Shown here in pieces: positions 23,701 through 38,700 of a stretch of DNA of 64,000 nucleotides. The DNA comes from Tetragonia tetragonoides (lineage: Eukaryota > Streptophyta > Magnoliopsida > Caryophyllales > Aizoaceae): assembly GCA_038025085.1 (NCBI GenBank), contig CM076144.1, positions 46,292,001-46,356,000 of the forward strand, in the 5' to 3' direction. The notes under the pieces are model-generated. The model was not told where the DNA came from, made no database searches, and saw only the letters and a program-made list of their open reading frames with translations. The position numbers were made by a program, and so were the translations under genes. How positions within the stretch are numbered: position 1 is the first letter of the stretch; the number at the start of each line of letters is the position of its first letter.

Positions 23701-26700
23701 AAGAATTACTCCAATTTTCTCCTATGGTCACAACTCACAAGGAGTTCTCAGTGATGAGTAATTGCTCTCCATTTTGAAAAGTAGTAACATGTGGTGTAAT
23801 ATGTAAAGATATAGTTATCTATCACACCTCCATGAAATGTCCAACAAGCAATCGTAGAAACACCTAATAAAGCATGATTAGCTGACCTATTGGGGCAAGA
23901 GCGTGCTAATGCCAGAAGCAGAATCAAGAAGATATACCTGTCCAACAGCTTCTCTCTCATTGTACTCCTGAAGAACACCATCTGAGCGTATAGCTCGGGG
24001 ATTTCTAACTCTTTGGAGGGTGGTTCTGTTATTCAAAACTGCAAAGCATCTGGCACAACTAGCACCAACCCCGTCAACAGTCAATGATAAAAAATCTAAA
24101 GCTCCACTCACAGGTTGGACAATAAATCCTACAAAAGCTCGTCCAATCCCATGGGCAAGTCCCAAAACACCATTCTGCCTGGCACTCTCAACAGGCTTTC
24201 TCACTACTCCAGACACACCAAAAGCAACCCCTTGAGCCAAAGCTTCTGTTCCTTGTTTAATTCCATCACCTACACTTGTAATTCTTCTTGAACGTACCTG
24301 AAAGAATATTCCAATTCAGTTCAAAAAGTTCTAGTAGTACTAATATTTTTGCTAATGAGACGAGGAGATGCTAGCCTGCTTTGAACGTAATTGTAGGAAC
24401 TGTCCATCTGTAGAGAGCTCTGCAAAGCCTTTGCTAAGTGAAGCTAAGGTAGATCTTGTCATACCAAGTACATCGACCGAAAATATTAGATGTAGCGGAT
24501 TATGTATCAAGTCCCTCCAAATACGGTTTGTAATGGCAGGAATCACTGAGCTTCTTCGCATGAATCTATCTCTGTGACTAACCTTCCTTAAATGTATCTG
24601 CGGTAGTTCAAAGATTAGATTTTTAACTGTCTTTCGTAGTATATCATCCCAGCATAAAGTATAACACTATCAACCAGTCTGACTACAAAAACACAGATGC
24701 ACACAATTCAAGACAAGATCATATTCACTCTGGAATCTGGATAACAAATATAACTAGGAAACCTGTTTCTAGAAAAGTTGGTGTTGGGTGTAACTTGGGA
24801 GACTTCTCCTTTGAGCGTGTCTCTCGACATGCCTCTTGCTTATTATTAATAAAATTTCCTAATTATCAACAAAATAAAAAGTAAACATGTTATTATAAAC
24901 TTGTAAATTAGTGACCCACCCAAAACCCGATCAGGTCCCCACCAGGCTTTTGGGTCTTGGCAGATTATTCGACTCGAACCTGGGGACAACCTGGTAAAAA
25001 TAACTAAATTTGTTTTGACCCAAAAATCAAATCAAAAAGCCAAATTTGACAGGTCTTACATTCTCAAATTACTGTCCTTTGCTGAGCTTTGTCTTTTTAA
25101 TCGAATGACGACTTTTACTGTAAGGCTCCTAATAATTCTCAAATACTCGTCAATCTCAAACAAGCGGAAGCTATTCTAAAAGGATAACGGCAGACAATAG
25201 CAGATAGATGAAAATAACAAAACTTGGCAGAAAAGAACAGCTAGTGAAACTTGGTTAATAAAAAAGTAACTTGATTGTGACAAAGGCCCAAAATCTAATT
25301 CAAAAACTATGACAGCACAGCATGTCCTATAGGGAAATGTTCAACCAGAACAACAATTAATTAGAGGTTTTTCAATGAATTTTAATTCAAGATAAAAACC
25401 AAATGGGTACATTTAGGATAGAAAGACAGCCTCCGAAAAATTAAGCATTTAAATTAGGCTTATGAAATATGATGTATGATCAAGCACAAGCACAAGCACA
25501 AGCCCAAGCCTCTACATTACAATATCTTCAAGAAGCCACCTATCATTCGTCTCAAAAGAAAAATGTGAGATGAAACAGACGTCATTTACCACTTATTCAA
25601 ATCTTCAACAAGCTCACCTGAATTTTGAATGCACTACCAATGGCTGACAATATGGGGCTCCAAACTCCCAAAACTCCATGTGGTCGTTGAGCAGGTGCTG
25701 TTTCAAGGGACACTTTCAATCTTACTTCTGAAACATTTATAAGGCTGCAATTTAAGGGGGAATGTTAGTACATCTCATTTAACAACCAAAAATACAATAA
25801 GAGAACTTTGAGCATAACCACTGGAAAGGGACGAAAGATGCAAAGCGAGAGTGCGAGACACTATACAGACATCCAACACAGGAAAAAACATGGAGATTAA
25901 ATTGGAAGATAACTCCATTGGCAAGGGAGATAGAGATGCAACAAGACAGCATACGGACAGCCAACTCAAAAGCAAAGGTAAAAAAAATACCACTGCAACC
26001 ACCAACTGCAAGTGTGAATCCTACTGTGTGCGGGGTGGGAAGTCAATATGTATGTAACTTTACTCTAACCAGTACACGGTGTCTTTGAACAACCCAAAGA
26101 CATCACAAGTTCACTGAATGGGTCACAATGTAATTACATACTGACCAATCCATGTACAATGCTAGTTATACTTGACCTTTAACATTGATGTGAACACTTA
26201 ACACTTCATTATAAGCCAGAAAAATGCATAATGCGCAGAGAATGACCGAGTCTGACACCTTGACAAGAATCTCGTTGGACTTGTAAGGAACCGCGTCCAA
26301 GTAACAGAGATACAAAATGTACATGTTCAAATGATAATATATTCAATTACAGAAATTGTAGAACGAACTGAATTCTTACTCTATACGTATCTCTGGATCG
26401 ACTTGTGTGACATTTGTGCTTTGAGGAAGACGATCTAGCTGAAGGTTATTATAGAAATCCATTAACGACCAAATAATTGGCTCATGGATATTTAGCCTCC
26501 AGCACTTTTCAGTAACCTGTCCTGAGAGAAAATGTTAGAGAAGTATTCGACACATCATATTATACAGCAGATGACATTCAGGTGCAATCTTTAACATTAC
26601 CCGGATATAGACATGTGGATAGACCTGAATTCCATCAGTGTTCTCATTTCGCATCATAAGTGTCATTTTGAATACTGGCTGTTGCATATCAGTTTGCTCA

Positions 26701-29700
26701 GGTGCAAGTAGTACAGGCATTGCCGTCAGTGGCAGCTGATTGTCAATTTGCAGATGCCCCAATATAAGCTTGAACCTGGAGTAAATGAGATTTCAAATTA
26801 GCTTAAGCAATGAGTTATCCAGATCGGTTATCATGTATGGCAGTAACCCACGTAGAATAGATGTATACTAGCAAGTTACTTATTTATTGAAGTGTGGGTA
26901 TCGCAGTGACACTGACGTTAATAGCTTGGAAATCCTCCAGCGGCCCTAAGTGGGCTTGATCTTGGAGGAATACATCTCAGAGTCAATATATATTAGCAAT
27001 GTCCTCAGAGAAATATGAACATCTTGTGATAGGAGGAGATCATGTCAGCACATAAGAATGTAGTAACACCATTGGATACTGAAGTCATTTACAGTGTATA
27101 GCCAGTTGACTCTACAAAGAGTAGCCACGAGAAACAACATATTCAGACGCAGAGTGTTCAATTTGATTCCATACATCGTCATTCCCAGAATGGGGACTGA
27201 AAATAAAAGGAACTCTGTTGATTCTTCCATCCACAGGAGAGTGGCTTCTCATAACACAAATTACATGATGGAATTTGTGCAAACACAGTATAATTTAGAT
27301 AAAGGTTTTGCTATAAGTAATTCAAAGTAGCAGAAGCAAGCAAATATAGGATTGAGATAGATAGCATCACCTGCTTGTAGCGCCACCATCATAGCCAGTG
27401 GAATAACCTATATAGACTTTGTCCAAGTATAGATATAAAAGCTCTCTAAGTCTATGGTCTACAACAGAAAGGCCAAGTACACCAAATTCAATAGTAAGCT
27501 CCAATGGTGAAACAGTGTTCTGCACTTTCCTCTGCATGCGAAAACTCCCCCAGTTTCCACACATCACCAATTGACCATCTTGTGAATTCAATCCGGATGA
27601 TAACTCCTCTGTAAATCGAGCAACCTTGATATCACCAGTGTCCACGATATGAAACTGGACACCACTTTCCGCTTCTAGCGAGCCCATGGTATTTGTTTCC
27701 CAATTGAGTGTTGAGGTGAACACGCTACTGCCAGTGCAAACCCGAACATTAAAACATTTTTGACCATACGGATCATCCCAGGAGAAATTCGTTGTGGACA
27801 AAGGTGTCAAATGGATCCAATAATCATCATCAAATCCACACTGGCAAATGCTAATTGTCTTGCTACTTGTTCTGTTCTCAATCCTAAAAGAAATTTTTTT
27901 TAATTAGAATAAGACGGAAATGTATCTTCACACAGTTTTGCAAAAGTGCACAGGTTGAAAAATGTTCATCCATATCCCAACGCAACTGCATGCTAATCCA
28001 AGTGCGCCAATACATAAACCTCCACATGAAGGTTCGACTATGATACCTGTTGAGCATTTGCACGACTTGCACCAAGGCTAATAATATATATTACCTGATA
28101 GGACCAATTGTTGAGCCTAGACGAAAAACAACAATGAAACGTGATCCTTCCTCGTATCCCCGAACCTCTGTGCTCAGAAAGACCCGTTCACCACTTTCCT
28201 TTCTCAAAATCAGAGAGAAGGTGTCCTCCTTCACGATCTCAATGGGGAATGACCATTTGGTATCTGCTAAGCAAACCTACAAAATGTTGAACATTAATGT
28301 GGTTCTAGAATCGACTAATATAAGTTATAGTAAAATCTATGTATCTGATAAGCTCAACTAGCAGATTCATAAACCATATATCAACTTCTTTTATTGTCCT
28401 TGTATACAACAAATTGATAGCCTATTAGTATCACCACTCTATTTGAATACCAAAAATATTTTGATCCTCAAAAACTAAAGTATCAACCTTTTTATATAGA
28501 AGTAATAACAAATAATGTCTAGTAGCCATTTCAATGTTAAAATTTAACAACCCCAATCTGAGCTTATATATAAAAGTAATCAACTATACAGAAAAAGAGG
28601 ACAAGGTATCATCTACATAGAGTCTAAGGTAAGTAATCTTATCCCACAGTATCTCAGGAGAAACAGAAATCTGATCTTCATCTTCACATCATAAACTCTG
28701 ATGGCCTAACATAGACACACCTTAAGTTTTGGCACTGAGATGTTTTTTTTGTTTTCTTAAAGATGATATGGGTATCCGGGCTTTGCCCGACTAATCTCAT
28801 TGTCACTGCAGTTTGTTGAAGACTGGAAAAAGCATTGAAGAAGCATTTCTTAATCCATTAACGCCATCTCGCCAAAACATCTCTTAATTAAGACTATTAG
28901 GGGGGGTTGTTTCAACAAAGTGATAAGGAATGAGTATGAAACTTGACACCCTTGGGTATGGAATGGGAACCTCATTCTTGTTACCACTTGTTTGGTTCTA
29001 ACTTCAAAAACAACCCAAATGAACTCAGCGAAACCTTTTCTCTCTTCTCTCCACCCGGAGAAGTTTTAAGAATAACGTCTCTCACCATATCCCTCTTCTC
29101 CCACCTCCCCAACCCATTAACATTCCAACTTAGAATCTTCATATAGACCGAGTTCGACCCTCTTCCTCCGGCTATCCTCCTTGCCGTAGTTAACACTAGC
29201 CTGATGATTTTGAAGTTCCTTCTCCCAATTTTTCCCTCTTCTCCAAGATTGGCCCTTATCACGGACACTAGCTTGCAATTCCTGGTCCGAAACAATCAAA
29301 AAGCTGACAGCGTAGATCATTAAGCAAAGTCTGTGGGTCGCGATCAGCAACCCCACCTGACAGTGCAGCCAGCTCAATAACACCATGTGTAGGGACATCA
29401 ACTTTGGGTGTTACACAAACAGCATCTCTGGAGACACTCACTTCAGGTGAAAAAAACAAGTTTGACTACCCCACATTCAGCAAATTAAACTCCTCTTCCC
29501 CTCGACCCCTCCTCAACACTGCAAGGAACCTCGCCTTCAGCTTCCTCCCGCTGCAAACTTTCAATTAGGAGGTCATCCTCACTGTCATCAAAGTCACTCA
29601 ACAGATCATCCTCATCCTCCCAATTGACCAGATTAGTGACTTCCTCCGTGGCAGGCTCCGAGTTTATATAGCACCCAAAAGGTTGTGTCTCTAGATTTGT

Positions 29701-32700
29701 TAGGACCTGAGTCGCGTTGACCGCCCATTTCCCAAATAAACAAATATCTCCAAGCGATTTCCCTCCTTCCACAACAGCTTTAGGAAGTATCACCCTGCCC
29801 CCGTCAAAGATTCCAGATCACGAGAGACATCACCAGCGGCACTGGGTGAACAACCCTCCTCACCCATTCAACAAATCCTTCTCCTCGGAATTTTCTGTGC
29901 CCAGAACATCCCTTACTTCTGTTAAATTCCCGCTGGACCACCATCGGAGCATAAACCAGCCACCATAGTGTAAACCGGCTCCACCACCTGCACCGCTGCA
30001 CCAACGCCCTTTTGGATCCAACCATTGGAACCCCCGGCAGTTTCTGTCCCGGAAGGTGGAATCCCCGGGCTGATCTCTGAATTTCCGAATTTCAGTTCAC
30101 CGGCCGGTCAGACCCCTGCAGCCTACTCCGGTGCCGCTGATACACACGGGCCCAACGATTCTCCCCAACTTGCCTGTCAGCCTCTCCATCCCCTCGGTCT
30201 CTGCTCCGGTCACCGGCCGTGCAGTCGCCGCCGTCGAGGATTCCCCGGAGTTTGTCCACGCTGAACCCAGATCGCTTTAGATCGAGTAACTGGGTTATGA
30301 CCTCGGCCTGGGGAAAGCCTTTCAAAAACTGACCTCCTTGGCCCGTCTTGACTGAATTATCAATTGGGCCTCTGGCACCAACACCAGGCCTAAGCCTCTG
30401 AAAGACGGTCCTCCTAGGTCCTAGCCCCCAGCCTTCCAAATACAGTATGTCTAGGCCCAATTCGCTGAGAAATATTTCTCTTCAGCCCAACTCTCTTAAA
30501 AGCAAATCTTTTATTTGAAAATTTTGCAACGGAAACAGCAAAATCAAAAGAGAGAGATTCACATGCTAAAATCTGGCGCCTTCCATAACTCTCTCTTCCC
30601 CCTCCAAGGGCTCCCCTCTGCTCAACCAGCAGGTGTTACTCTCCAGCCGCAGCTCCGACCATTCCTGGGAAACTCGCCGATGAGTGTGGAATACGCCAGT
30701 ACTTCCAACAAAAATGAACCGCGGTCCAAAGCATTGCATAGCCTCGAACAGAGCACACCGTCCCCATCCCTAACAGAAGCCGCATGGCCCCACCATGGCT
30801 GCTTCTATAACAACAAATAACATCCCCCGCTGTTGGAAAAAATACGAAGCAATAGGACATAACCATTCCCTCGGAAAGTGCATACCCATCGACCTGCGCT
30901 GTCTCCTCTCTAGAGTGACATCGCCTCCTTCGCCCCCCCGAAGGAATTCCTCTCGGCTCAAACGCATAACGAACGTCTAGTCCCGATAATACTCCACCAA
31001 ACGGCAATCATAATTCTCAAAAATGAAAGTAAAACACTTATTATCAATCCTAAAAATGGACTCCATATTAAACTAACGCTTGTCTCGAATGAATGGACAG
31101 GCTCCCGGAACCCTCTCCACGAAAGTGAGCAGGCAATCCTCCAATGACCAATGCCCACACTAGAGAGTTAGTGAAAGTTGCTAGCAATGTTATTAACTCT
31201 CACCACCCGCGATGGCGGTTGTTGTCTGTTACGCATTAGGGGCGGAGTTTCTTGTCAGACAAAAGTTGTTAAGTCAATTGGCGTGTTTATGGATGGAAAG
31301 TCGCTGTGGTGAACGACTCTCCGCTGAAAATTATTTTAACATGCCCCGTATGTTCCCAAGCCTACAATGGACACCCTCATGGAAAATAGCCTCTAACATA
31401 GCCTAATTTGGGTATTAGTTTGTAAAATAGCCCTTTTTCAATAAATTGCTCCATAAAAAAAAAAACATTGGCTGATGGAGTAATTAGTGCTGGGCATGAT
31501 GATATTGCTGAAAGAGGGATGTATAATCCGGCAAGAGGAAGAATCACATACAGGACCATATAAAAGGCTTAGTGCAAAAGGAATTTCAACTATAAAACAA
31601 ACAAGAATTTAAGCAGTCTGATTTAAGTAGAAAACATAATCATTCCCATACTGCACCTGCAAACAGGTAAACATGGAATGATACCAACAAACAAAAACCG
31701 AGGATGAAAACCATTAAAGTGTATAAGAGATTATACATGTTCCTCTCAAACTAGTGACTTGACTTACAGAGGGTGTGAGGGAAAAAGGTAGTAATTGACA
31801 GAAATATAGTGACAAAAAGTAGGGTTAGATGAGGTGTAACATAAAAACAACATTGACCATTATGATATACAAGTTCAAATATCCAAGTACCTGCAGTTTG
31901 TCAGCTTCATTTGTTTCTTGATAGACAAAGCACACTCTTGAATCTGAGGCCCCTAGTACCTTTGCCTCATCTCTATTGCTTAACTTAATAAAGATGTCTT
32001 GACCAAGTCTGTTGGTGAAAGTCATGTACGGCCTCACAGATATTACCTGTACACCAGGAAAGAAACTTCTTATTTCTTTTCATCAACGTGACTTTCATTA
32101 ACATAGCTACAAAGAAGTACCTTTGTGGGAATGGATTGATAAGGGCATGGTTTTGAGGTAATGAAAAGTCGGATACAATTACCAGCAGCATCATAAGCAG
32201 ACATATCAGCCGATCCATCCTGTAAATCAGAGGAAAGCATTTATTAGCAAATTATAGATTAGAAGGCAAACATAGCATCTCATTCAGTGCGAACACAACC
32301 AACCATGTCACCAAGTGGAGAAAGATCTTTAATAGGCCCAAACGAGTCTTCTCCAGATTGAGCAATAGATGCTTGCAGTCCTACCGATTTGAAGTTGAGC
32401 GAAGAAACAATGGTATAGCCTTCATAGAATTCGTCTTCTGTTATTTGCCCACTTATTTCTAGATTGCTTTTTCTGGACTTCAGCGGTAGAGAAACCTTAT
32501 CTACCTTTCTGTCATCACTACCAAGAAGCCTAAATCTAAGAGGTGGGCACCTGGAAACAGCAAGCCAATATGGGGCATAAATTCTGACAGCCTTGGGCAT
32601 CATCGCTTGTTCTTTGTCATGATTATGCTCCAGAACAACTTGGACAGTTCTGCATTACAAAAGCAATTCAGGGACATTTGGCATTTAGGACCACAGAAGT

Positions 32701-35700
32701 TCAGAAATTACATAAATCGGAAACAAATATCAAGATAAGATTTCCTTGGAGATGGAAAGCAAGTCAAAATATGTATGTCATGACCTTCCAGATATTGAAC
32801 TTCGTAAATTTAGAGTTCTTGATGTCGTGCCACTTGGCCGAGATATGGCAACAGCTTCCTGCAAAACACAGAGTGGGAGAGAGAAAAAAGAGATGAATAT
32901 TACGACAGTGTAATGCCAGAAAAAGGACATTTTATAGGCAAAAACACATTGAAAATATCTTGAGGCTTACTTGCAATGGCAGCCATCCTTTCTGTGGAAG
33001 CAGTGACAAAAATAAAGATTTTGTCACATCGGCAGAATAAACATTTACAGTTTTCCCAGGAGAAAAAATCCCTCGAGAACGAGCAGCCAAGTTACCACTT
33101 GATTGCATTTCAAGAACCGAATATTCCACTCTTAATGGAAGATAATTGGTAATGGACAATGGGGACTTAACCACAAGACTCCAATCCTGGATGGGATCTG
33201 AACGGGTATCTTTTGCGATCTCCACAGCCTGCACACTCAGACATAGCCAAATTCCATTGGAAGGATTGGAAGAGGTCTCAGCAATCTGCGCACAGTACAA
33301 AAGTTTCTCAGACTCCTCCAGATCTGATACACATATCTCAGATTCTTCTTGAGGTTTACCAGAGTTCTGTACTTCAACAGTCCTGTCAACCACTTTACTC
33401 CAAGTATATTCATCTTGGATACCAAAATTTAATGGACGAAGCTGCAAAACATATGGTCCAGCTGGTGTTAAACAAGAAAGAGGAACGGGAACTGAATCTC
33501 CAGGCCTTAATAGCCCAACAGATACATGTTGCAAGGCATCACTCGAGATTTGTTTCCTGTTTCGAATCCATTTACGCAGCCTCGCATGCTTCACATAACT
33601 TGCAGTATCCATAGCCTCTGGCCACTTTAGACTTTCCTGATCTGGAGCATAAACCCACCCATCAGAGCTATTCACAGATGACTCATCGAGGTGCCAGTCA
33701 TCAACCCACACCCAGCCAGTTGGTGATTCTATTCCAGCAATTTCCTGCATATGTGAAGATGTCAGAGGCAGTTTTGGATTGGGAGTTGGGACAATAGACA
33801 TTTACGTGAGGCGAATTGAAAATGTTAACAAGATCCCTCGGTAAACTCTGGGAAAATCCTAGAGAAGTCAATAGCTGTGCTGCCAGGGAATTTTCATCAC
33901 ATATATCAAGCAAAACAGAGGCATCAAATCAGTGAACATCCATTTGACTTCAAATCTTTTAGGAGATTAACATTTTGACAACCTTCACAATCACCATAGA
34001 ATGGATACACTGGAAAAAAAAGAAGTGATGGCATGCGGAGATCACTAGTAAAATCTCATGTAGGGTGTCAGTTTCAGTCCGGTACCAAATCAGAAAGGGT
34101 GGCAATCATTTTGGGATGGACCAAGTAAGTTTACAAGTATATACTGGAAATCAAACAATCAGACAGTAGATAAGGTTAACGGCCATGAGCACTCCGTGCT
34201 TCACTCTGTAGCCTTATCAACAAGAGCACCAAACTGATGAATGAAATGCAAATGTATTTCATAGGAGCATGTGCATGTCTCCAACACGAACAACGCATTT
34301 CACCAACTCAACCTCACAAGTAAAATTCCAGATAAATTTTCGATACGAGATTGTTCAATTACTGATGCTTGCCTAAATTGATGAAACCTGAATCCTGACA
34401 AATGTTAGATGAGAAGTACTGAATATGACAATTATAAGGAGTGGAAATTCATAAACAAAACGTCCAGAGTCTCACTTGCCTTTCTCAGATTCTACTCCTA
34501 TTCAAGCAGAAAATTTACTGGACGTTGCAGATTAATTTGCTAAGCTCAACTAGTGAACCTGGATCTGCTCAAGTTTTAAGCATCTAAGCAGATAAACCAC
34601 CCGCTTGATAAGTGATAATATTTCAGTTTGCTGATCCACAAAATCCAGGTGTAAAGGTGGACTTCAGTCTCCCTATTTACACCTAATTTTGCTAACTGAT
34701 CTGCATCAGCGTTCTTTTCTCTAATAACATGATGTATGCTAAACCCACCCATGCTATCAAGCAAACTATCAATATAGCAGAATATCCTCCATCGCTCCCA
34801 TGGTCATTCACTCTTCCTGGTAATCCAGCCAACAACATTGCTGGAGTCACTCTCAAAAATCACATTGAAAGCTGGTCATTGTGTGTGGCTTTGCAAAAAA
34901 ATTTAAAGCACGCTTGAACGCCATTAGTTCAGCAATATTTGAGTCTAAAACTCCCAGATTTACAGAAAAAACTCCCATAATATTTTCGTCATGATCCTTA
35001 ACACAACCCCCACAACCTGCAGCCCAACCTGCCGATGCATTGCAGAAAATGGCTCGTACAATCAATAGAAAACCTACAAAAGGACTAATACTGCAGAATT
35101 ACAGCCTGCACAACTCATGAAAGATAAATCGGTTAATGAAATTCATGATACAATAGTTATGACCCGCCACGGCTCACGAGGCACCCATAACACTACTTCC
35201 CCATATTCGCGATCGCAAAATTTCCCGTCCCATATCAAGCAAAAAAGGCCAACTCAGACATAACACTGAAACCGGTCTATTCATCATTTGTGCATTAAAA
35301 CCATCACAGAACTCGCAAAAGAAGTTCATGACAGCGGGAAAACACATAACTGTCTTGTACTCCCTCTTAGGCAACCAATGTAACAATCACATAACTGACC
35401 TTATTAGGAACTCCAGCAGCTGATTGACCATTGCTAGGCTTTCCAGAACAACAAACCCAACCAGCATCTGGTAAATTCTTTTCTATTTCAAAGAATTCCA
35501 CTGTTTCAATTCTTTCCTCATTCATTTTCGATTTCCCAGATATCCCTGCATCATTCAGCAATCTCTTCGATTCAGATAAGGCCCTGGCTTTTAAGCACAA
35601 ATCAAGCGTAAAGTCAGTCTCATTGCGCACTGAGACCAGAGATCTAATGTTCACATATCTATTGCCATCCTGCACATTAACTTCACTAGCAACAACATCA

Positions 35701-38700
35701 CTGCCTAATCTCCAGCAAGCAGCAGGAGCAGCGTAGTTCAACCTCACTGTGGTCCAGGGCCCTTCCTTGGTAGGACTAATCTGAATAAACCCATTCTTTT
35801 TACCACGACCAGAGGATTGCTTACTCTCTTCAATTTGCAGTTTTGATGACAAAATAACAGCAATCTTTAATCTTCCGAGAGACCCCTTGGAATTCTCTGC
35901 CTGCAGAATTAATTTCAGGGTTTCACTAGCTAAATTCAGGATAAGATAATGCTCAGTGAACTAAGAAATTATAATACCTTCGATACTGGAGAAGATAAAT
36001 CTATCCAGTTCCATCCACTAACATAATCATGGGATGCACTCTCAATAGCTATTATATGCTTCAAAGGGGCTGAGAAAAATCCAACTGGATCACCTGCCAG
36101 AACATAAATAATAAATATGAACACCGAAAAGAGGACTGTAGAAGCCATCAAGGCATCAACTGATCTGCAATTTATATATATAAAACATTGACGGGACCTA
36201 GTGGCTTCTCTTGTGTCTCTTTCGTTGCATGCTTCTTCTTTTGGGAAGGGTAACAGAGGAAGCGAAGGTAATCTGCGGAGTTCTTTCTTGTTTTTTCTTT
36301 TTGTTAGATTTCCAGAGTAACAGGCACCTTACAACTTTGCTAGCTCATGGCAAAATAACGAGGACGCCCTCATAGGTCAAATCATATCCAAATTAAAAAA
36401 AAATCCCTAAAACCTTAAATAAACATTTCAAATGCTTGGACAATCTTAACAAAATTATGGAAAACCCAAAAAAAATTAAATTAAATAGCTTCCAATAACA
36501 AAAAATATTCAAGAACTTCCTAGATTTTTCTGGATTTTTGGAAGCATTTTTTTTTCCTTTAATTTGGGGGGGGGGGGGTTTAATGTGTTTTCTTCAAAAT
36601 TATAAGAGTAATTTTGAAGAGAAAAGAAGAGAAAGAGAAGAAAAAAGAAAGCGAAAGAGATGGACTCTAATCCGAAGGAAAAGCTTGCTGGTGCAATCAA
36701 AAACCCAAATGACCACGAAAGAAGAAAGGGGTTTTAGAGAGAAGGGAGAGCATCTCTCAACAACTCTTTTGAAACCCTCAAGAAACTTTACATTTTGGCT
36801 CAGCCGCCACTATCGAAGTTCCTTAATTCGTTCCCCTGTAGCTTTGTTCTAGCAATTATGGTCCTTTCTAGTCTCTTTTTCCACCCCTCATTTTCTTTTT
36901 CTTTTTTAGATAATATTTATATTCACGAAAAAACTGTAACAGTACTGAATGAGAAGGACACCACTGAATATAGAAAGGAAAATTAACTACAAATCAACCC
37001 ACAGAACATCTGTGTGGGACAACCCCCTAAAAGGCCCAGCCAGTTTGGCCCAAAGAGAAGCAGAGTGCACCACAAGATCCGAAACAAAGTCCGCAGGCTT
37101 GCCAGCACCAATAAAAACCCTCGAGTTTCTCTCTGATCAAAGACACCAAAAAATAGCCGTACAAATTCACTGCCACAACAACTTCCTCCACCCCATATGT
37201 GCAAACCGCATCTGCCAACTCTAGCAGGGGAATCAAAGTACACTCCCGCACTCCCCACAAAACCTGGCAAAATCACACATCTTGAACAAATGCAAGAAAC
37301 TTTTCTCACTGGCATGGTGACACTGTGTCATGTGTGTTCAGCTTACCTGACACATAACACAAAGGTCTGGTAACAGAAATCCTGGTCTCCCCCGTCATAT
37401 CATGTCATGTGTGTTCAGCTTACCTAATACCAAAGTCCAAACAACAGAATGCACCTTCAAAGGGAACTTAGACATCCAAATTTAGTTGGCTAGAGCGAAA
37501 TGAGGGTTTGATTTTTATTTTAGGAAAAAAAAAAGCATTTTGATATTAGGGTTTGAAATCACGGTTTCGGTGATGACGCGGAAGCGGACTGATACAAGTG
37601 TTGCGTATCAGGTCGGGGCCGTCGCAACGTGAATTTGCATATCTGTCCAATCGGTCGTCCGAATTGATCATTTAACGGCCATAACGGTCATGTATTGGCC
37701 ATTTATTGGTTGTACCGGTCATGTATAAGCCGTATCAAAAACATCTTTATATGTTGGATTTGGCGTATAGGCAACCACAAAACACTTTACATAAGTGTCG
37801 TAACGTTACGTACAGACCATGTAAAATGTTGTCAACCAAAAACAAGGTCGTGATGGCCCCGAGAAATGAGGGTTTCACAACAAGGTGCAATAGGGAGTCG
37901 GACTCCACAGGATAACGCCACAGCGAGATGTTCTTGGACACCAACCGACCAAAAAAGACCTCCCCCCCCCCCGGGTCTTATGGCTACACACTCAGCACCA
38001 TTCCACCCGTCCAAGCGCTTAGTCACCCTAGAGTCGTAGACACAACATTCTCCCAAAAGGACACAAAACGAGGATTTTCCCAAGTGGAACTCCAAGGTAA
38101 GTGAGAGAAACCAAACCCGCTAAAAATTCCAAAACCTGAGGTAAGTGAGATTAGCTATGCTTCTTATTTTGTTACATTTCTCTATTTGCTTGTGAGGATA
38201 TCATGTCATCCTTGTGCTTCTCTTGAAGTTAGAGCTTCTAAGACTCCTTGCACTCTTAGTATAATTTTGAAGTTCGTCTAATCAAGAACAAAGTGGCAAC
38301 CAACCACCCTTATCAGTCTCTCAAAAAGCCCTATTTATAAAATAGAGAGAAAATTAAATGAAAAACCAACGTAAACGGTATTTGTACCTTTTCCAATGTC
38401 AGTCACAATAAGCTCCACCCTGTAGCTGTCCTGCTCAGAGAAGGAAAGACATTAACTTCCCAAGAAGAAAATAAATATAGCCCGCAGATAGTGTTATTGT
38501 GAAAAATGCTTAGTTCAAAGGAAACTAGATCTTCAATGCTTTTGAGTTAGATCACACGCGTGCATATATCAAAAGTGGTAGCCAATAGTAGAGCCACGAA
38601 AATTCTAAAACAACAAATTATTTAATTAATTAAACCTACAAATGCTAGTGATGCAATTTCTACAGAAATGTGAGAAATTTCGAGTGGGGGTTGGTCGGTT

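Noticed and set aside
24900..25060. possible hAT fragment with CCCGAT/GGGTC words
   Set aside because: Too short and without ends; base composition alone is not enough.
29717..30264. + strand Pro/Ser-rich open frames at 29.7-30.3 kb
   Set aside because: They are antisense shadows of the LINE ORF1 region, which reads on the - strand.
33803..33900. additional VPS13 exon reading D-E-N-S-L-A-A-Q-L-L-T-S-L-G-F-S
   Set aside because: Open but no clear donor with a phase that fits; exons 14 and 15 already join in phase 0 without it.
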